Shown piece after piece: positions 26,357 through 35,725 of a stretch of 64,000 bases of DNA. Below the pieces are notes generated by a model that did no database searches, was not told where the DNA came from, and saw nothing but the letters and a program-made list of their open reading frames with translations. The stretch is from JAKAIY01 sp963809385 (GTDB lineage: Bacteria > Chloroflexota > Ktedonobacteria > Ktedonobacterales > JADMIN01). The stretch covers positions 620,001-684,000 of the forward strand of contig CAWEJL010000002.1 of NCBI GenBank assembly GCA_963809385.1. Reading direction: 5' to 3'. Each line of letters starts with the position of its first letter. The first letter of the stretch is position 1. A program made the translations under genes and the position numbers.

Positions 26357-27265
26357 TCAGGCCGAGGGCGGAATCGTCAGGCCGAGGGCGAAGCCGCGCT
26401 GGCGGATGAGGTAGAAGCCGAACCACTCGTAGAGCTGGTGGGCGCGAGTGTTGGCCTCCTCGGTATTCAGCACGATCTTCCAGGCGCCCTCGCGCTCGAA
26501 GTAGTGGACAGCCTCGGCCATCAGGCGCGAGCCGACGCCCTGGCCCCACGTACGGGGATGCGTCGCGATGCGCACGAGGTAGCCGATCTTCATATCCACG
26601 ACATTGAACTGGTAGCCAGCCAGACCCTCGTCATCCTCGGCGACAACGAAGTAGGGATACATATGTGACGCCTCGATGAAGGCGCGGGCGTCGTGCCGCC
26701 AGAGGGGATCGAAGCACAGCTTCTCCAGCTCAGCCAGCGGCTCGGCGTCCGCCGGACGGAAGGGACGCACGCGCACACGCTGTGAGCCTTCGGTAGGAAC
26801 GTTGAAGTCGGTCTTGTCGTAGGCGCGCAGCATGCTGACCAGCGAGAAGCCACTGGCCTCCAGCGGGGGGCGCAGCCAGTCGTTCTCGATATCGGCGCCG
26901 GAATAGTAGAGGCCAGTGACGCCGCGCTGGCGCAACGCATCGGTCAGGTGGGGCAGCAGCAGACCAAGGTAGTCCACGTAGCGGCGACCCTGGGTCGTGA
27001 CAACGCCGAAGCCGCCGATCCAGGCGCAGGGCGGCGACATCTCGTTGACGAGCAGGAACGCCTGAAGCGAGCCACCCAGCACGCGCCCCAGCGGCCCCGG
27101 CGCGACACTGAAGGCTCCCACACTGGGGTAGAGAGCCACCAGGCGGGCCATCTCGCTCGGCGAGAAACGGTAGTGGACATATTCAGACGTTTCGAGCAGG
27201 CGCCTGGCCTGCGCCAGATCCGCGCGCCGCAGCTCGCGCACGGTCAGCGTTTCAGACTCGATCAT
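26357..27265 (-). CDS. Two-domain GNAT acetyltransferase
   Basis: About 302 residues. The C-terminal half is a canonical GNAT: RVRPFRPADAEPLAELEKLC, VRIATHPRTWGQGVGSRLMAEAVHYF (acetyl-CoA loop) and NTRAHQLYEWFGFYLIRQR. The N-terminal half (TVRELRRADLAQARRLLE, YYSGADIENDWLRPPLEASGF) resembles a degenerate GNAT copy, so it may be a tandem fold with one active site. The start at 27265 has GGGGAGG five bases upstream. It lies between prs and hemC on the same strand, but substrate and link to either are unknown. A 17-bp direct repeat (26354-26370, 26374-26390) overlaps its stop. Confidence 0.82.
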   Translation of the reverse strand: MIESETLTVRELRRADLAQARRLLETSEYVHYRFSPSEMARLVALYPSVGAFSVAPGPLGRVLGGSLQAFLLVNEMSPPCAWIGGFGVVTTQGRRYVDYLGLLLPHLTDALRQRGVTGLYYSGADIENDWLRPPLEASGFSLVSMLRAYDKTDFNVPTEGSQRVRVRPFRPADAEPLAELEKLCFDPLWRHDARAFIEASHMYPYFVVAEDDEGLAGYQFNVVDMKIGYLVRIATHPRTWGQGVGSRLMAEAVHYFEREGAWKIVLNTEEANTRAHQLYEWFGFYLIRQRGFALGLTIPPSA

Positions 27266-27370
27266 GACGCCTCCCCGCCGCCGGGGCGCCGCCGTGGGGA
27301 CCCGGCACAGGTGGGCGGGCGGGGATTTCTCCCCAGGCCGCCCGCGCAATGGCGATGGCCAGCCGCGCGC

Positions 27371-28402
27371 TTACGCGGGCGGCACGCCGCCAAACGAGAA
27401 CAGCTCGCTGAGCGAGAGGCCGGTATGCAGCCGGTTGACGCAGTCGGCGAGCAGATGACCGATTCCAACAATACGCAGGTTGGGCAGCCCGTTGACGACC
27501 TCTGGGCGCGGCTCGATGGTATCGCTGACGATGATCTCGGTGATCGCTGGATGGGTCAGGGCGCGCACGGCGTCGCCAGCGAAGACGCCATGCGTCGCCA
27601 CCACGCGCGCGTCAGGCAGCGCGCCCGCGGCCAGCAGCGTCTCGACGGCTTTGCGGATGGTGCCGCCAGTGGCGATGATGTCATCTACGATGATCGGCGT
27701 GCAGCCGGCCACATCGCCGATGACGGCGGCCATCTCGACCGAGTCCTCGCTGGCGCGCCGCTTGTGCATGATCGCCATCGGCAGCCCCAACGCTTTCACG
27801 AACTGGTCGGCGCGCTTGACGCCGCCGGTGTCGGGCGAGACGATCACGCTGTTGGCGGGAATGCGCGGCTTGAGGTCGGCGGCGAGCAGCTTGATGGCGG
27901 TGGAGTGGTCCATACCGATGTCAAAGAAGCCCTGGATGGCGGGGCTGTGCAGGTCGAGCGCCAGGATGCGGTCGGCGCCAGCAGTGGTGATGAGGTTGGC
28001 CACCAGCTTGGCGGTGATTGGCTCGCGCCCGGTGGACTTGCGGTCCTGCCGCGCGTAGCCGTAGTAGGGCGTGATGGCGGTGATGCGGCCCGCCGAGGCG
28101 CGGCGCAGCGTGTCGAGCAGGATCAGCAGCTCCATCAGGTTCTCGTTCGCCGGCTCGCTGGTGGACTGGATCACATAGGCGTCGCGCCCGCGCACGCTCT
28201 CTTCCAGCTTGATGTGGATCTCGCTATCGGCGAAGCGCGTGAGATTCACGCCGATCTGATCGATCTCGCCGTATGCCGCGATCCGGCTGGCCAGCCTGGA
28301 TGACGCGCTGCCCGCGATGATGCACGGGGGCATCCCGTAGATCGGGATGCGCCCATCACCTTGCTCGACACGCTCCGCGCGGCCCGTCTGTGATATCGTC
28401 AT
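27371..28402 (-). CDS. prs: Ribose-phosphate pyrophosphokinase
   Basis: Makes PRPP from ribose 5-phosphate and ATP for nucleotide, His, Trp and NAD synthesis. RFADSEIHIKLEESVRGRDAYVIQ and TPYYGYARQDRKS (flexible catalytic loop) are diagnostic; LALDLHSPAIQGFF and the PRPP-binding IIVDDIIATGGTIRKA complete the active site. About 343 residues, slightly long owing to a charged N-terminus. The ATG at 28402 follows GGGAGGTGG; a GTG at 28426 is also open. nadE ends 75 bases upstream; the two enzymes are linked through PRPP in NAD synthesis. Confidence 0.96.
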   Translation of the reverse strand: MTISQTGRAERVEQGDGRIPIYGMPPCIIAGSASSRLASRIAAYGEIDQIGVNLTRFADSEIHIKLEESVRGRDAYVIQSTSEPANENLMELLILLDTLRRASAGRITAITPYYGYARQDRKSTGREPITAKLVANLITTAGADRILALDLHSPAIQGFFDIGMDHSTAIKLLAADLKPRIPANSVIVSPDTGGVKRADQFVKALGLPMAIMHKRRASEDSVEMAAVIGDVAGCTPIIVDDIIATGGTIRKAVETLLAAGALPDARVVATHGVFAGDAVRALTHPAITEIIVSDTIEPRPEVVNGLPNLRIVGIGHLLADCVNRLHTGLSLSELFSFGGVPPA

Positions 28403-28476
28403 CTCCGCGCCCACCTCCCGTCTCACCGAATGAATCGTCCCGTCTCCTGGCTCCTTGTATTGTGCATTGTACGGTA

Positions 28477-30430
28477 TTATCCATGCCCTGATGTGGCGCG
28501 CGCCGCCGAACGCCCTGAGGCCGTCCGCCGCCCGCCGTTCGCGCTCTCGCCGCTGGCGGGGACGGATGGCGCGGGCTGCGCGGCGGATGGCGCGTCGCCG
28601 CGATACTGGTTGGTGATTGGCACGCGCCGGTCGCGCCCGAAGGCGCGCGGGGTGATCTTCACACCCGGCGCCGCCTGCCGCCGCTTGTACTCGCTGCGGT
28701 CCACCATGCCCATCACGCGGCGCACGGTCGCCTCATCGAAGCCGAGCCGCACGATACCGTCCAGCGAGCGGTCTTCTTCGACATACGCCCGCAAGATGGG
28801 GTCTAGCGTATCATACGGCGGCAGGGAGTCAATATCCTTCTGGTCGGGGCGCAACTCGGCGGAGGGCGCTTTCTCGATTGTGGACCAGGGAATCAGCTCG
28901 CGCCCGGCTTGCGCGTTGCGCCAGCGGGAGAGGTCATACACCAGCGTCTTGAAGACATCCTTCAGCACGGCGAAGCCGCCCGCCATGTCGCCGTAGAGCG
29001 TCGCGTAGCCAACCGCCATCTCCGATTTGTTGCCGGTGGTCAGCAGGATCGCGCCGCTGCGGTTGGAGAGCGCCATCATCAGCATGCCGCGCAGGCGCGC
29101 CTGGAGGTTCTCCTCGGTGACTGTAGATGTGGTGGGCGGGAAGGTCGCCAGCGGATCGCGCAGCGTCTCCAGCCCGGCGGCGAACATGCCTTCGATGGGG
29201 ATAGTGAGGAAGCGCAGGCCGAGATTGGCCGCTAGCTCGCGGGCGTCGTCGCGGCTGCCTTCGGAGGAGTAGCGCGAGGGTAGCGAGACGCCGGTGACGC
29301 GCTCCGCCCCCAGCGCGTCGGCGGCGATGACAGCGGTCAGCGCGGAGTCTATGCCGCCGGAGAGCGCGATCAGCGCTTCACTGAAGCCGCCCTTGCGCAC
29401 GTAGTCGCTGAGTCCCCAGCGTCAGCGCGCGGTAGACCTCCTCCAGCCGGTCGGGCATCGACTCGATGCGTCCCGGCGCGCCCAGCGCGGGCGTCGCGGC
29501 GTCCAGCACGGAGACATCAGGCGCGCGCTGGCTGGACGCGGGCGAGGTGGAGACGGTGATCCAGCGCGCGCCGTCGCCGCGCGCGCTGTAATCGCGGCGC
29601 TCCTTGCGGCGGCGTGGGTCATGCAGGCGATTACGGAAGACCTCCTCCACGTCGAGGTCCACGATCAGCAGGTCCTCCTCGAAGGCCTTGGCGCGGGCGA
29701 TCAGCTCGCCGCGCCCGTCGAAGACGACGCTGGCGCCGTCGAAGACCAGCTCGTCCTGCCCGCCGGCGAGGTTGAGGTAGGCGACGATCGAGCCAGTGTC
29801 GGCGGCGCGGGTGGAGAGCATGCGCTCGCGCGCCTCCTGCTTGCCGGCGTGGTAGGGCGAGGCGCTGATGTTGATCAGCGTCTCGGCGCCCGCCCAGGCC
29901 TGGATGGTGGGGGAGCCGTTGGGATACCAGATGTCCTCACAGATACTGACGCCAACGTGCGCGCCATCCATGACGAACAGCGGCGTCTCTTGCCCGGCGC
30001 TGAAGTAGCGGTCCTCATCGAAGACGCCATAGTTGGGCAGATACTGCTTGTGGTAGACACCCGCCAGCCGCCCATCGCGAACGATGGCGGCGGCGTTGAA
30101 GAGGTCTTCCTGGCGGTCCACGAAGCCGGTGATCAGCGTCAGGCCAGGGAAGCGGGCGCTGGCGGTGACGATGTCATCCAGCGCAAGGAGGTTGCGGGTG
30201 ACGAAGTCGGGCTTGAGCAGCAGGTCCTCCGGCGGGTAGCCGGTGATCGCCAGCTCCGGCGCGCAGACGACGGTGGCGCCCGCCGCGTGGGCCGCGCGCG
30301 CGGCGTCGAGGATGCGCGCGACGTTGCCCGCGAGGTCGCCGACGGTGGTATTGATCTGCGCCAGCGCCAGCCGCAGCCGTCGCGACTGCATCGCGCCGTC
30401 GCGTTCCCCGGCGCGCTCGCCGTCCATCAT
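28477..30430 (-). CDS. nadE: Glutamine-dependent NAD+ synthetase, one frame break
   Basis: Amidates nicotinate adenine dinucleotide to NAD+. The N-terminal nitrilase-like glutaminase has the triad Glu in CAPELAITGYPPEDLL, Lys in YHKQYLPNYGVFDE and Cys in VSICEDIWYPNG. After EEVYRALTLG the frame shifts near 29405-29415 (one extra base) into LSDYVRKGGFSEALIALSGG, with the P-loop SGGIDSAL, TTGNKSEMAVGYATLYGD and a normal synthetase end. Spliced length is about 650 residues, including a low-complexity Ala/Ser tail. The start at 30430 follows GGGGAGA. It heads a nadE-prs-GNAT run. Confidence 0.93.
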
Positions 30431-30612
30431 GCTCGTCTCTCCCCTCTCGTCGCCGCCCACGGGAGCGCCAGCCTTGCGCTCCCCTGTATAGCATAGCATC
30501 TGACATCCGGCGGATGCGCGCAAGGCGCCCGCGTGATGGCCGCCAGTTTTGGGATAGAATGAGCGCGAGAATCGCACACATGTGGATGCGCGCGATTTTT
30601 AAGGAGCGGCAT

Positions 30613-30843
30613 ATGACGAAAGAGATATTCCCTGGTGTCACAGTGGATCCACAGATCGCTCACGGGCGCCCGGTCATCGCGGGAACGCGCGTACCAGTCG
30701 AGGCCGTCGTTGGCGAGCTTGCGGGCGGGTCGAGCTTCGAGGAAGTCATGGCCGACTATCACCTGACCAACGAGCAGATTCGCGCCGCGCTAGGCTACGC
30801 CACTCAGATGCTCAGCTCCACCACTGTCTATGCCGCCAGCTAG
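30613..30843 (+). CDS. DUF433 antitoxin
   Basis: 76 residues of the DUF433 helix-turn-helix family: GVTVDPQIAHGRPVIAGTRVPVEAVVGEL is nearly the family consensus, then EEVMADYHLTNEQIRAALGYA forms the recognition helices. It should neutralise the DUF5615 toxin that overlaps its end by 14 bases, and autoregulate the pair. AAGGAG eight bases upstream supports the ATG at 30613. Second toxin-antitoxin module in the window. Confidence 0.92.
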   Translation: MTKEIFPGVTVDPQIAHGRPVIAGTRVPVEAVVGELAGGSSFEEVMADYHLTNEQIRAALGYATQMLSSTTVYAAS

Positions 30844-31210
30844 TGGGACGCCGTGGCGCTTCCTCATAGATGAAAACCTTCCCGCGCGACTCACGAACTA
30901 TCTTCGCGCGGAAGGCTATGAGGCGGAGCATGCGTACGATGTTGGACTGCGCGGGCGTCCTGATCAGGATGTGTTCACCTATGCGCGCGCCGCTGGCGCC
31001 GCCCTCATCACCCAGGACCACGATCTTGAACGAGACACTGAGCAATTTCCCTCCCCACATCCCGGTCTCGTCGTTGTCGAACTGCCCCAGGACTGGCCAC
31101 GAGAAGACCGCATGCGCCGCATCCTGACGGCGTTGCGAAGCATCGCGGGTCAGCCGCTCCTCAACACGCTCGTCATCATCGAGCCATCGCAGGTGATGGT
31201 GCGCCGATAG
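30830..31210 (+). CDS. DUF5615 PIN-like toxin
   Basis: 126 residues. WRFLIDENLPARLTNYLRAEGY and HAYDVGLRGRPDQDVFTYA give the first acidic residues; GAALITQDHDLER is the second conserved PIN/Mut7-C site. These proteins are predicted RNases paired with DUF433 proteins, as here. The start ATG at 30830 is inside the antitoxin gene, so translation is coupled. The C-terminus (SQVMVRR) seems complete. Confidence 0.9.
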   Translation: MPPASGTPWRFLIDENLPARLTNYLRAEGYEAEHAYDVGLRGRPDQDVFTYARAAGAALITQDHDLERDTEQFPSPHPGLVVVELPQDWPREDRMRRILTALRSIAGQPLLNTLVIIEPSQVMVRR

Positions 31211-31281
31211 CACGATTAATGGCGGCGCTTCCGGTTGGTTGGCGCGGCGCCGGATTGCTGGTAGAATGAAGCCATCCTCTA

Positions 31282-31386
31282 CAGGAATTGGCGTTAGGAT
31301 TTATACGCCAGTATACCGAGACAGCGGCGGAACTGGATGCGCTGCTGCCGTCGGCGCTGGACCGGGCGTTCCGGGGGGAGTTGTAA
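31282..31386 (+). pseudogene. Fragment of a type I restriction specificity subunit (hsdS 3' end)
   Basis: Thirty-four codons ending in a stop read ...YTETAAELDALLPSALDR then AFRGEL. LDALLPSALDRAFRGEL is the characteristic C-terminus of HsdS subunits (LLPSILDRAFKGEL type). No upstream coding sequence remains and no hsdM or hsdR is present, so it is a relic. It lies between a toxin-antitoxin pair and dispersed repeat copy B, marking a site of past gene turnover. Confidence 0.7.
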
Positions 31387-31393
31387 GGGGCGC

Positions 31394-31527
31394 GACCTCA
31401 CCCCCTAACCCCCTCTCCCGCGAGGAGAGGGGGAATGTGTGATCTCACCCCCTGACTCCTTCTCCTATAGGGGAACCAGGCGCAGTCTCCCCCTCTCCTA
31501 GGGGAGAGGGGGTTAGGGGGTGAGGTC
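31394..31527. repeat. Dispersed palindromic repeat, copy B (compound)
   Basis: Outer arms GACCTCACCCCC (31394) and GGGGGTGAGGTC (ending 31527) enclose an extra internal GATCTCACCCCC unit, so it looks like one and a half copies. The minus-strand MFS gene runs into it and takes its last residues and stop codon from the repeat. Confidence 0.9.
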
Positions 31528-32856
31528 CCGGCAGCAGCCAGCGCGCCATCAGCAGCGCGCTGAGGCCGTAGAGTCCGGCGGCGAGGTAGAAGGGCAGGCC
31601 GTAGCCGCCGATGGCGATCAGCGCGCCGCCCAGCGCCGCGCCCACCGCCCACGCCCCCTGCCAGCTCGCGTTGTACACGTTGCTCGCCAGCACATGCCGC
31701 TCCGGCGGGACGGTATCCATCAGCCAGGCCTGCTCCGGGGCCGCGCCAGTGTTGATCAGCGCCGTCCGCACGATATACGCCACCGAGACGACCGCCAGCA
31801 CGGGCACAGCGCCCATCAGGACCATGAACGGCAGCGAGAGTCACCTGCGCCACAATCGCCACCCGCATCTGCCCGAAGCGGTCCGCCAGCGGCGCGGAGG
31901 CCAGCGAGACCAGCGCCAGGCTGGCCGTGACAGCGGAGGTCAGCGCGCCATAGTAGACCGTCGAGGCGTGCAGTTCCTTCACAAAGTAGATGTTGAGGAA
32001 CGGGAAGAAGAGGCCCGCGCCTAGCCCCACCAGCGCCTGACTGAAGGAGAAGCGGCCAATCACGCCCGTCGCGATGGCCCGCGCCCCCGGCAGCCGCGCC
32101 GCTACCCGCGCGCGGAACGTCGCGGGCTGCGGCGGCGTCCGCGGGCGGCTTCTCCACGGCGGGCGGCTTGGGCATGTCACGCAGCATGAAGACCGGGATG
32201 ATCGAAGGAACGGCCACCGCCCCGGCGAGCAGCATCGCCTCCTGGTAGACGCGCGCCTGCGTGTTCGCCAGCAGCAACGGGCGCACGGCCTCCAGGACGG
32301 GCGCCAGCGCGGCCAGCGGGCCGCTCGCGCCGCCGGGGGCTTGCGCCGCCGCCAGCCAGACGGGCAGCAGGCCGCCCAGCAGCGCGCCCGTCACGGCGGC
32401 CAGCCAGCCGAGCGCGTTGCTCAGCCCGAAGATCGCGTTGCGCTGATCGGGGCCGCTGCTGGCCGCCAGGAACGGTCCATTCAGCACCAGGAAGATGGCG
32501 ACCGACGCGCCAATGCCCAGCGAGGTGAGCAGCGTCACAGCGGGCGTCGGCGCGATCAACTGCAAGAAGATCGCCACGCCGCCGATGAAATCCGACCACA
32601 GCAGCATCGTCCGCCAGCCGTAGCGGCGGGTCAGCGCGCTAGCTGGCAGGATCGCTATCGCCCCGCCAGCCGTCGCCACGAACAGCGTCACGCCGATGAA
32701 GGGCAGCCCAAAGCCGGCGGCATTCAGGAAGAGCGTATAGATCACGCCAATCGCTCCGGCGCTGAACGCCTGGATCGTGTTGGAGATGAGGTACAGCCAC
32801 GCGTTGCGCGAAAATCCACGGAAACGCGACAGGGACTCGCGCAGGGAGCGGGACAT
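31445..32856 (-). CDS. MFS transporter with repeat-encoded C-terminus, two frame breaks
   Basis: A major facilitator membrane protein with about 12 helices once spliced. The start at 32856 is MSRSLRESLSRFRGFSRNAW; first helices include YLISNTIQAFSAGAIGVIYTLFL. Frame shifts occur near 32125 and 31835, each like one extra base. After the joins come FSFSQALVGLGAGLFFPFLNIY, LADRFGQMRVAIVAQVTL and LMDTVPPERHVLASNVYNAS. After LLMARWLLPG the reading enters repeat copy B and ends HPLTPSPLGEGETAPG...GEGVRG, an obviously repeat-derived tail of about 30 residues. Substrate unknown. Confidence 0.82.
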
Positions 32857-32901
32857 GCGGACCGCCAGACTATGTGGGTGGGATGACAGATGAACGGGCG
32901 C

Positions 32902-32995
32902 GACCTCACCCCCTAACCCCCTCTCCCATAGGAGAGGGGGAACCAGATCCGTCCTCCCCTCTCCTCGCGGGAGAGGGGGGCAGGGGGGTGAGGTC
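32902..32995. repeat. Dispersed palindromic repeat, copy C
   Basis: GACCTCACCCCC (32902) to GGGGGGTGAGGTC (32995), with two inner CCTCTCC/GGAGAGG hairpins: full-length form, 46 bases upstream of the MFS start codon. Copies B and C therefore bracket the MFS gene. Confidence 0.9.
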
Positions 32996-33217
32996 CCCAC
33001 CCTCATTCTAACCGATGTGGGCATGTGAATTGCATGAGAAACGCTTTCTGACGGGCTACGCCCTGGCCGCGGAGCATTGCCAGCGCTACCTGGAGCGTTC
33101 GCGTGAAGCGGAACCCGCCCCGAGCAGGCGTACAGACATTCAGGCAGAGTCACGACAGGCTCTAGCGGCGGCGCGTCCTGTTCAGGTCGCGCGTGTACAT
33201 GCGAAAGGAACGCAGCA

Positions 33218-33667
33218 ATGAGCGAAAACACGAATGCCCAACCCACCAGCATCGAAGCCATGTTTGTTCAGGTGGCGAGCGGATTGACCAGCGGCGATAA
33301 CAAGATAACGTTGCAAGGACCAGCGGCTGCCACGCTGTTCTTCGCCGACCGGCCAGAGCGTGTCGTGGGCCACGTCAGTACCCAGAAATTCGTCAGCCAG
33401 TGGGGTGATGGCGAGAACAGCTTCGCCAGCGATCCTCCGAATGCAGTGGTCACCTTCCTGGAGAGCGGAGACGCGATTCCCGAAGACGCTACGGTGGTCC
33501 TGCGTGACCCCAAGCTGGTTGGGGATACACTCACGTACAGAGTCGAAGTTCTTGAGGGAACGCTCCCAGCCAAGGCGGGGCCGTGCTCCCTGTTCATTGA
33601 CCCGATTGGCAGGCCGCTGTCACCTATGTCGGTCGCTGGCGTGCGTCGCCGTCAGCGCCGCCGGTAG
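33218..33667 (+). CDS. Conserved protein of unknown function
   Basis: 149 residues. KITLQGPAAATLFFADRPER, VVGHVSTQKFVSQWG and SFASDPPNAVVTFLESGD are motifs I know from a widespread uncharacterised family whose members are often exported; RDPKLVGDTLTYRVEVLEG and CSLFIDPIGRPLSPMSVAGV complete it. No signal peptide is visible here, so this copy is probably cytoplasmic. AAAGGAA nine bases upstream supports ATG 33218. It stands alone between repeat copy C and two minus-strand membrane genes. Confidence 0.75.
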   Translation: MSENTNAQPTSIEAMFVQVASGLTSGDNKITLQGPAAATLFFADRPERVVGHVSTQKFVSQWGDGENSFASDPPNAVVTFLESGDAIPEDATVVLRDPKLVGDTLTYRVEVLEGTLPAKAGPCSLFIDPIGRPLSPMSVAGVRRRQRRR

Positions 33668-33775
33668 CGGACCGGCGGCCTGGCGGGCGCGACGGGACGA
33701 TCTCACGCTGCCGTTGAAGTGCCGGCTACCGATTGCCCATGCCGGAGAGGCTGTGGGTTGCGGTGGCCGGCGCGG

Positions 33776-34186
33776 TCACGCTCCCGGCGCGGCGGGTGGC
33801 GCGGGTGCGGCGGGTGCGGCGGGCGTGGGACGCGGGCGGCGGGTGGGCGTGAAGAAGGCCTTGAACCCGGCGGCGATGCCGGCGCGCGCGCCATGGAACG
33901 AGGCGACGCCTTGCGCGACGCGGTCACTGCCGCGCTCGGCGATAGCGATGTACTGCTGCGCCTGCTCGCTATACTGGCCGATCACCGGGACCACGTTGTG
34001 GCTCAGCCACCACGCGCCATAGGCCAGCCCGAGCATCAGCGCGGCGAAGATCAGCAGCGCGATGAGCATCTCGATCATCAGCACTGTACCCGCGATCTGC
34101 CCCGCCGTGCGCAGCCACTCCGGCTCGACGGGGCCAGAGGCCGCCGAGGCCAGTGTGAGTCGCCCTGCGGCGTTAGTGGCGCCCAT
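33776..34186 (-). CDS. Small membrane protein, Pro/Ala-rich tail
   Basis: 136 residues with one long hydrophobic stretch (TVLMIEMLIALLIFAALMLGLAYGAWWL), an amphipathic helix (GQYSEQAQQYIAIAERGSDRV) and a low-complexity tail of Pro/Ala after TRRPRPTP. It overlaps the preceding gene by 14 bases, so they are coupled. The pair resembles small DUF948-like or stress-envelope proteins, but I cannot name a family with confidence. Confidence 0.55.
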   Translation of the reverse strand: MGATNAAGRLTLASAASGPVEPEWLRTAGQIAGTVLMIEMLIALLIFAALMLGLAYGAWWLSHNVVPVIGQYSEQAQQYIAIAERGSDRVAQGVASFHGARAGIAAGFKAFFTPTRRPRPTPAAPAAPAPPAAPGA

Positions 34187-34709
34187 TGCGGTCCTCCGGC
34201 GCTAGCGTATCGAGGATCGCCTCGCCAGTCGCGATGGTGGCGCCCGTGGCGAAGGCTTCCCGCTCCTCGCGCTCCAGCTCGCGCTCCAGCTCCTGGCGGC
34301 GGCGCTGGCGGCGCTCGGAGCGGCTGCGGGCCTCGCCGCGCCTGAGGATGACGCTGGCCACGCCGGTGGCGCCCAGCACGGCGCTGGCCGTGCGCACGGC
34401 GGGATTGACACCGAACGAGCTGGCCGTCTTCGCCGTCTCACGCACCGTCGCCGAGGTGGACTTGAGCGACTCTAGTGTCGGCATCAGCTCATCGCGGATG
34501 CGCAACACCGTGCGGGTGAGCGAGAGCGTGGCGTAGATCAGGAAGCTGAGCAGGGCGAGACTGGCGAGCGCGGTGATGACCAGGGTGATGTCCACCACGA
34601 TGGGCCACAAGCCGAAGATGGTGAACAGCACGGCGCAGACCAGCGCAATGACCACGACGCCCACCGCGACCGCGATGATGATCCGGCGTGTCCTATCCGA
34701 CATCTCCAT
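34173..34709 (-). CDS. Membrane protein with two helices and a charged coiled tail
   Basis: 178 residues. Two adjacent membrane helices (IIIAVAVGVVVIALVCAVLF and ITALASLALLSFLIYATLSL) are followed by RDELMPTLESLKSTSATVRETAKTA, a DUF948-like amphipathic region, and a highly charged RRQRRRQELERELEREER coil. Probably a cytoplasmic-membrane protein facing inward. The start at 34709 follows a purine-rich AACCAGGGGGG; an ATG at 34757 is open. Coupled to the next small membrane gene. Confidence 0.6.
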   Translation of the reverse strand: MEMSDRTRRIIIAVAVGVVVIALVCAVLFTIFGLWPIVVDITLVITALASLALLSFLIYATLSLTRTVLRIRDELMPTLESLKSTSATVRETAKTASSFGVNPAVRTASAVLGATGVASVILRRGEARSRSERRQRRRQELERELEREEREAFATGATIATGEAILDTLAPEDRNGRH

Positions 34710-34874
34710 AATGCCCCCCTGGTTCCTTTCCGCCCGGCGCGCCCCAGCCTGTCCCATCCTGGGAGCGCCTCCCGCGCGTATTGTATTCCACAGAGGTTAA
34801 GCGCGTGACTGGGGGAGCGAGTCTCACTTCGCATGAGACGTACCGCGCTTTCGAGACGGACTCAAGCCAGCGCG

Positions 34875-34906
34875 AACGGGGAGCCCGCCTGAGCGAGCTC
34901 CCCGTT
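34875..34906 (-). terminator. Hairpin downstream of rpsT
   Basis: AACGGGGAGC pairs with GCTCCCCGTT around a 12-base loop, about 60 bases after the rpsT stop codon on the minus strand. No T tract. Confidence 0.6.
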
Positions 34907-34964
34907 GGGGTGCGGTATATGCGGCCACAGCTGTCCCGCGCGAATGGAATGAGCGCGCGGCGCG

Positions 34965-35249
34965 CTACTTGGCGGCCTTGGCCTCTTGCGCCGTATGCAG
35001 GCGGGCCATCAGGCGCGACTTGCGGCGGGCGGCGTTGTTGCGATGGATCACGCCACGCGAGACAGCCATATCCAGGCTGCGGAGCGCGCCGCGGATGGCC
35101 TCTTCCGTCTCAGGAGCGCTCGCCGAAGCGACGATGGCGTTGCGCGCCTTGGTGACTTGCGTGCGGACGGTGGACTTCGCCATGTTGTTGCGGAGGCGGC
35201 GCTTCTCGTCAGTGCGCATCCGCTTCTTGGCCGAGGAAATGTTCGGCAT
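34965..35249 (-). CDS. rpsT: Small ribosomal subunit protein bS20
   Basis: Primary 16S rRNA-binding protein of the 30S body. MPNISSAKKRMRTDEKRRLRN is the family start, followed by basic helices and GVIHRNNAARRKSRLMARL near the end. 94 residues is normal. The start at 35249 is set by family similarity; the frame extends upstream only through repetitive DNA. It stands alone, with a hairpin downstream and a repeat-rich region upstream that separates it from divergent rbfA. Confidence 0.97.
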   Translation of the reverse strand: MPNISSAKKRMRTDEKRRLRNNMAKSTVRTQVTKARNAIVASASAPETEEAIRGALRSLDMAVSRGVIHRNNAARRKSRLMARLHTAQEAKAAK

Positions 35250-35725
35250 GCTAGGATGATTCCTCTCTGTCGGGACTTGTGGTGGCCGTATTGCTGCGCT
35301 CTGCGCCAGTGGGCGCCAAAGCGTGGGCGTGATTCGACACAATACCTGGCTAGTATACCAGACCCACGGGCAGCGCGCAACCGGCCGCGCGAAGGTCACA
35401 GAACATGTGAATTGCGGCGCTCTCGGCCTTGAAAAGGCCGGCGCGCGCGGACGCGGACTGAAGTCCGATGCGCCAGCGCGCGGCGGACAGGGCATGTATG
35501 CCCCATCCCCGCATGCGCCGGCCATTCACGTACACGCCGACCATTCACTAGCCGCGCGAAGGTCACAGAGCATGTGAAATATCGGGCAGCGCTGGAGCCC
35601 GGCGCGAAGGCCTCGGAGCCGCTGGCTCGCCCGCTTGCGGCGCCGCCCCGCGCGGGATATGCTTAAAGGCGCCTGGCGCTCACCTTGGATGCGCTCAGGT
35701 CTATTATGGGGTATGGAGGTGATGT
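35250..35725. other. Repeat-rich gap between divergent rpsT and rbfA
   Basis: A 28-bp direct repeat (GCCGCGCGAAGGTCACAGAR type, one mismatch) lies at 35384-35411 and 35551-35578. Between the copies are small palindromes: GGCCTTGAAAAGGCC, CGGACTGAAGTCCG and GGGCATGTATGCCCC. The rpsT and rbfA promoters should be here, but I cannot assign them confidently. Confidence 0.65.

Noticed and set aside
31239..31442. 67-codon plus-strand frame before the MFS gene
   Set aside because: It is a mix of the hsdS relic in the wrong frame and repeat copy B, without a ribosome site.
35384..35578. Attachment sites of a mobile element (28-bp direct repeats)
   Set aside because: Only about 140 bases of small palindromes lie between the copies, and no integrase or cargo gene is present.
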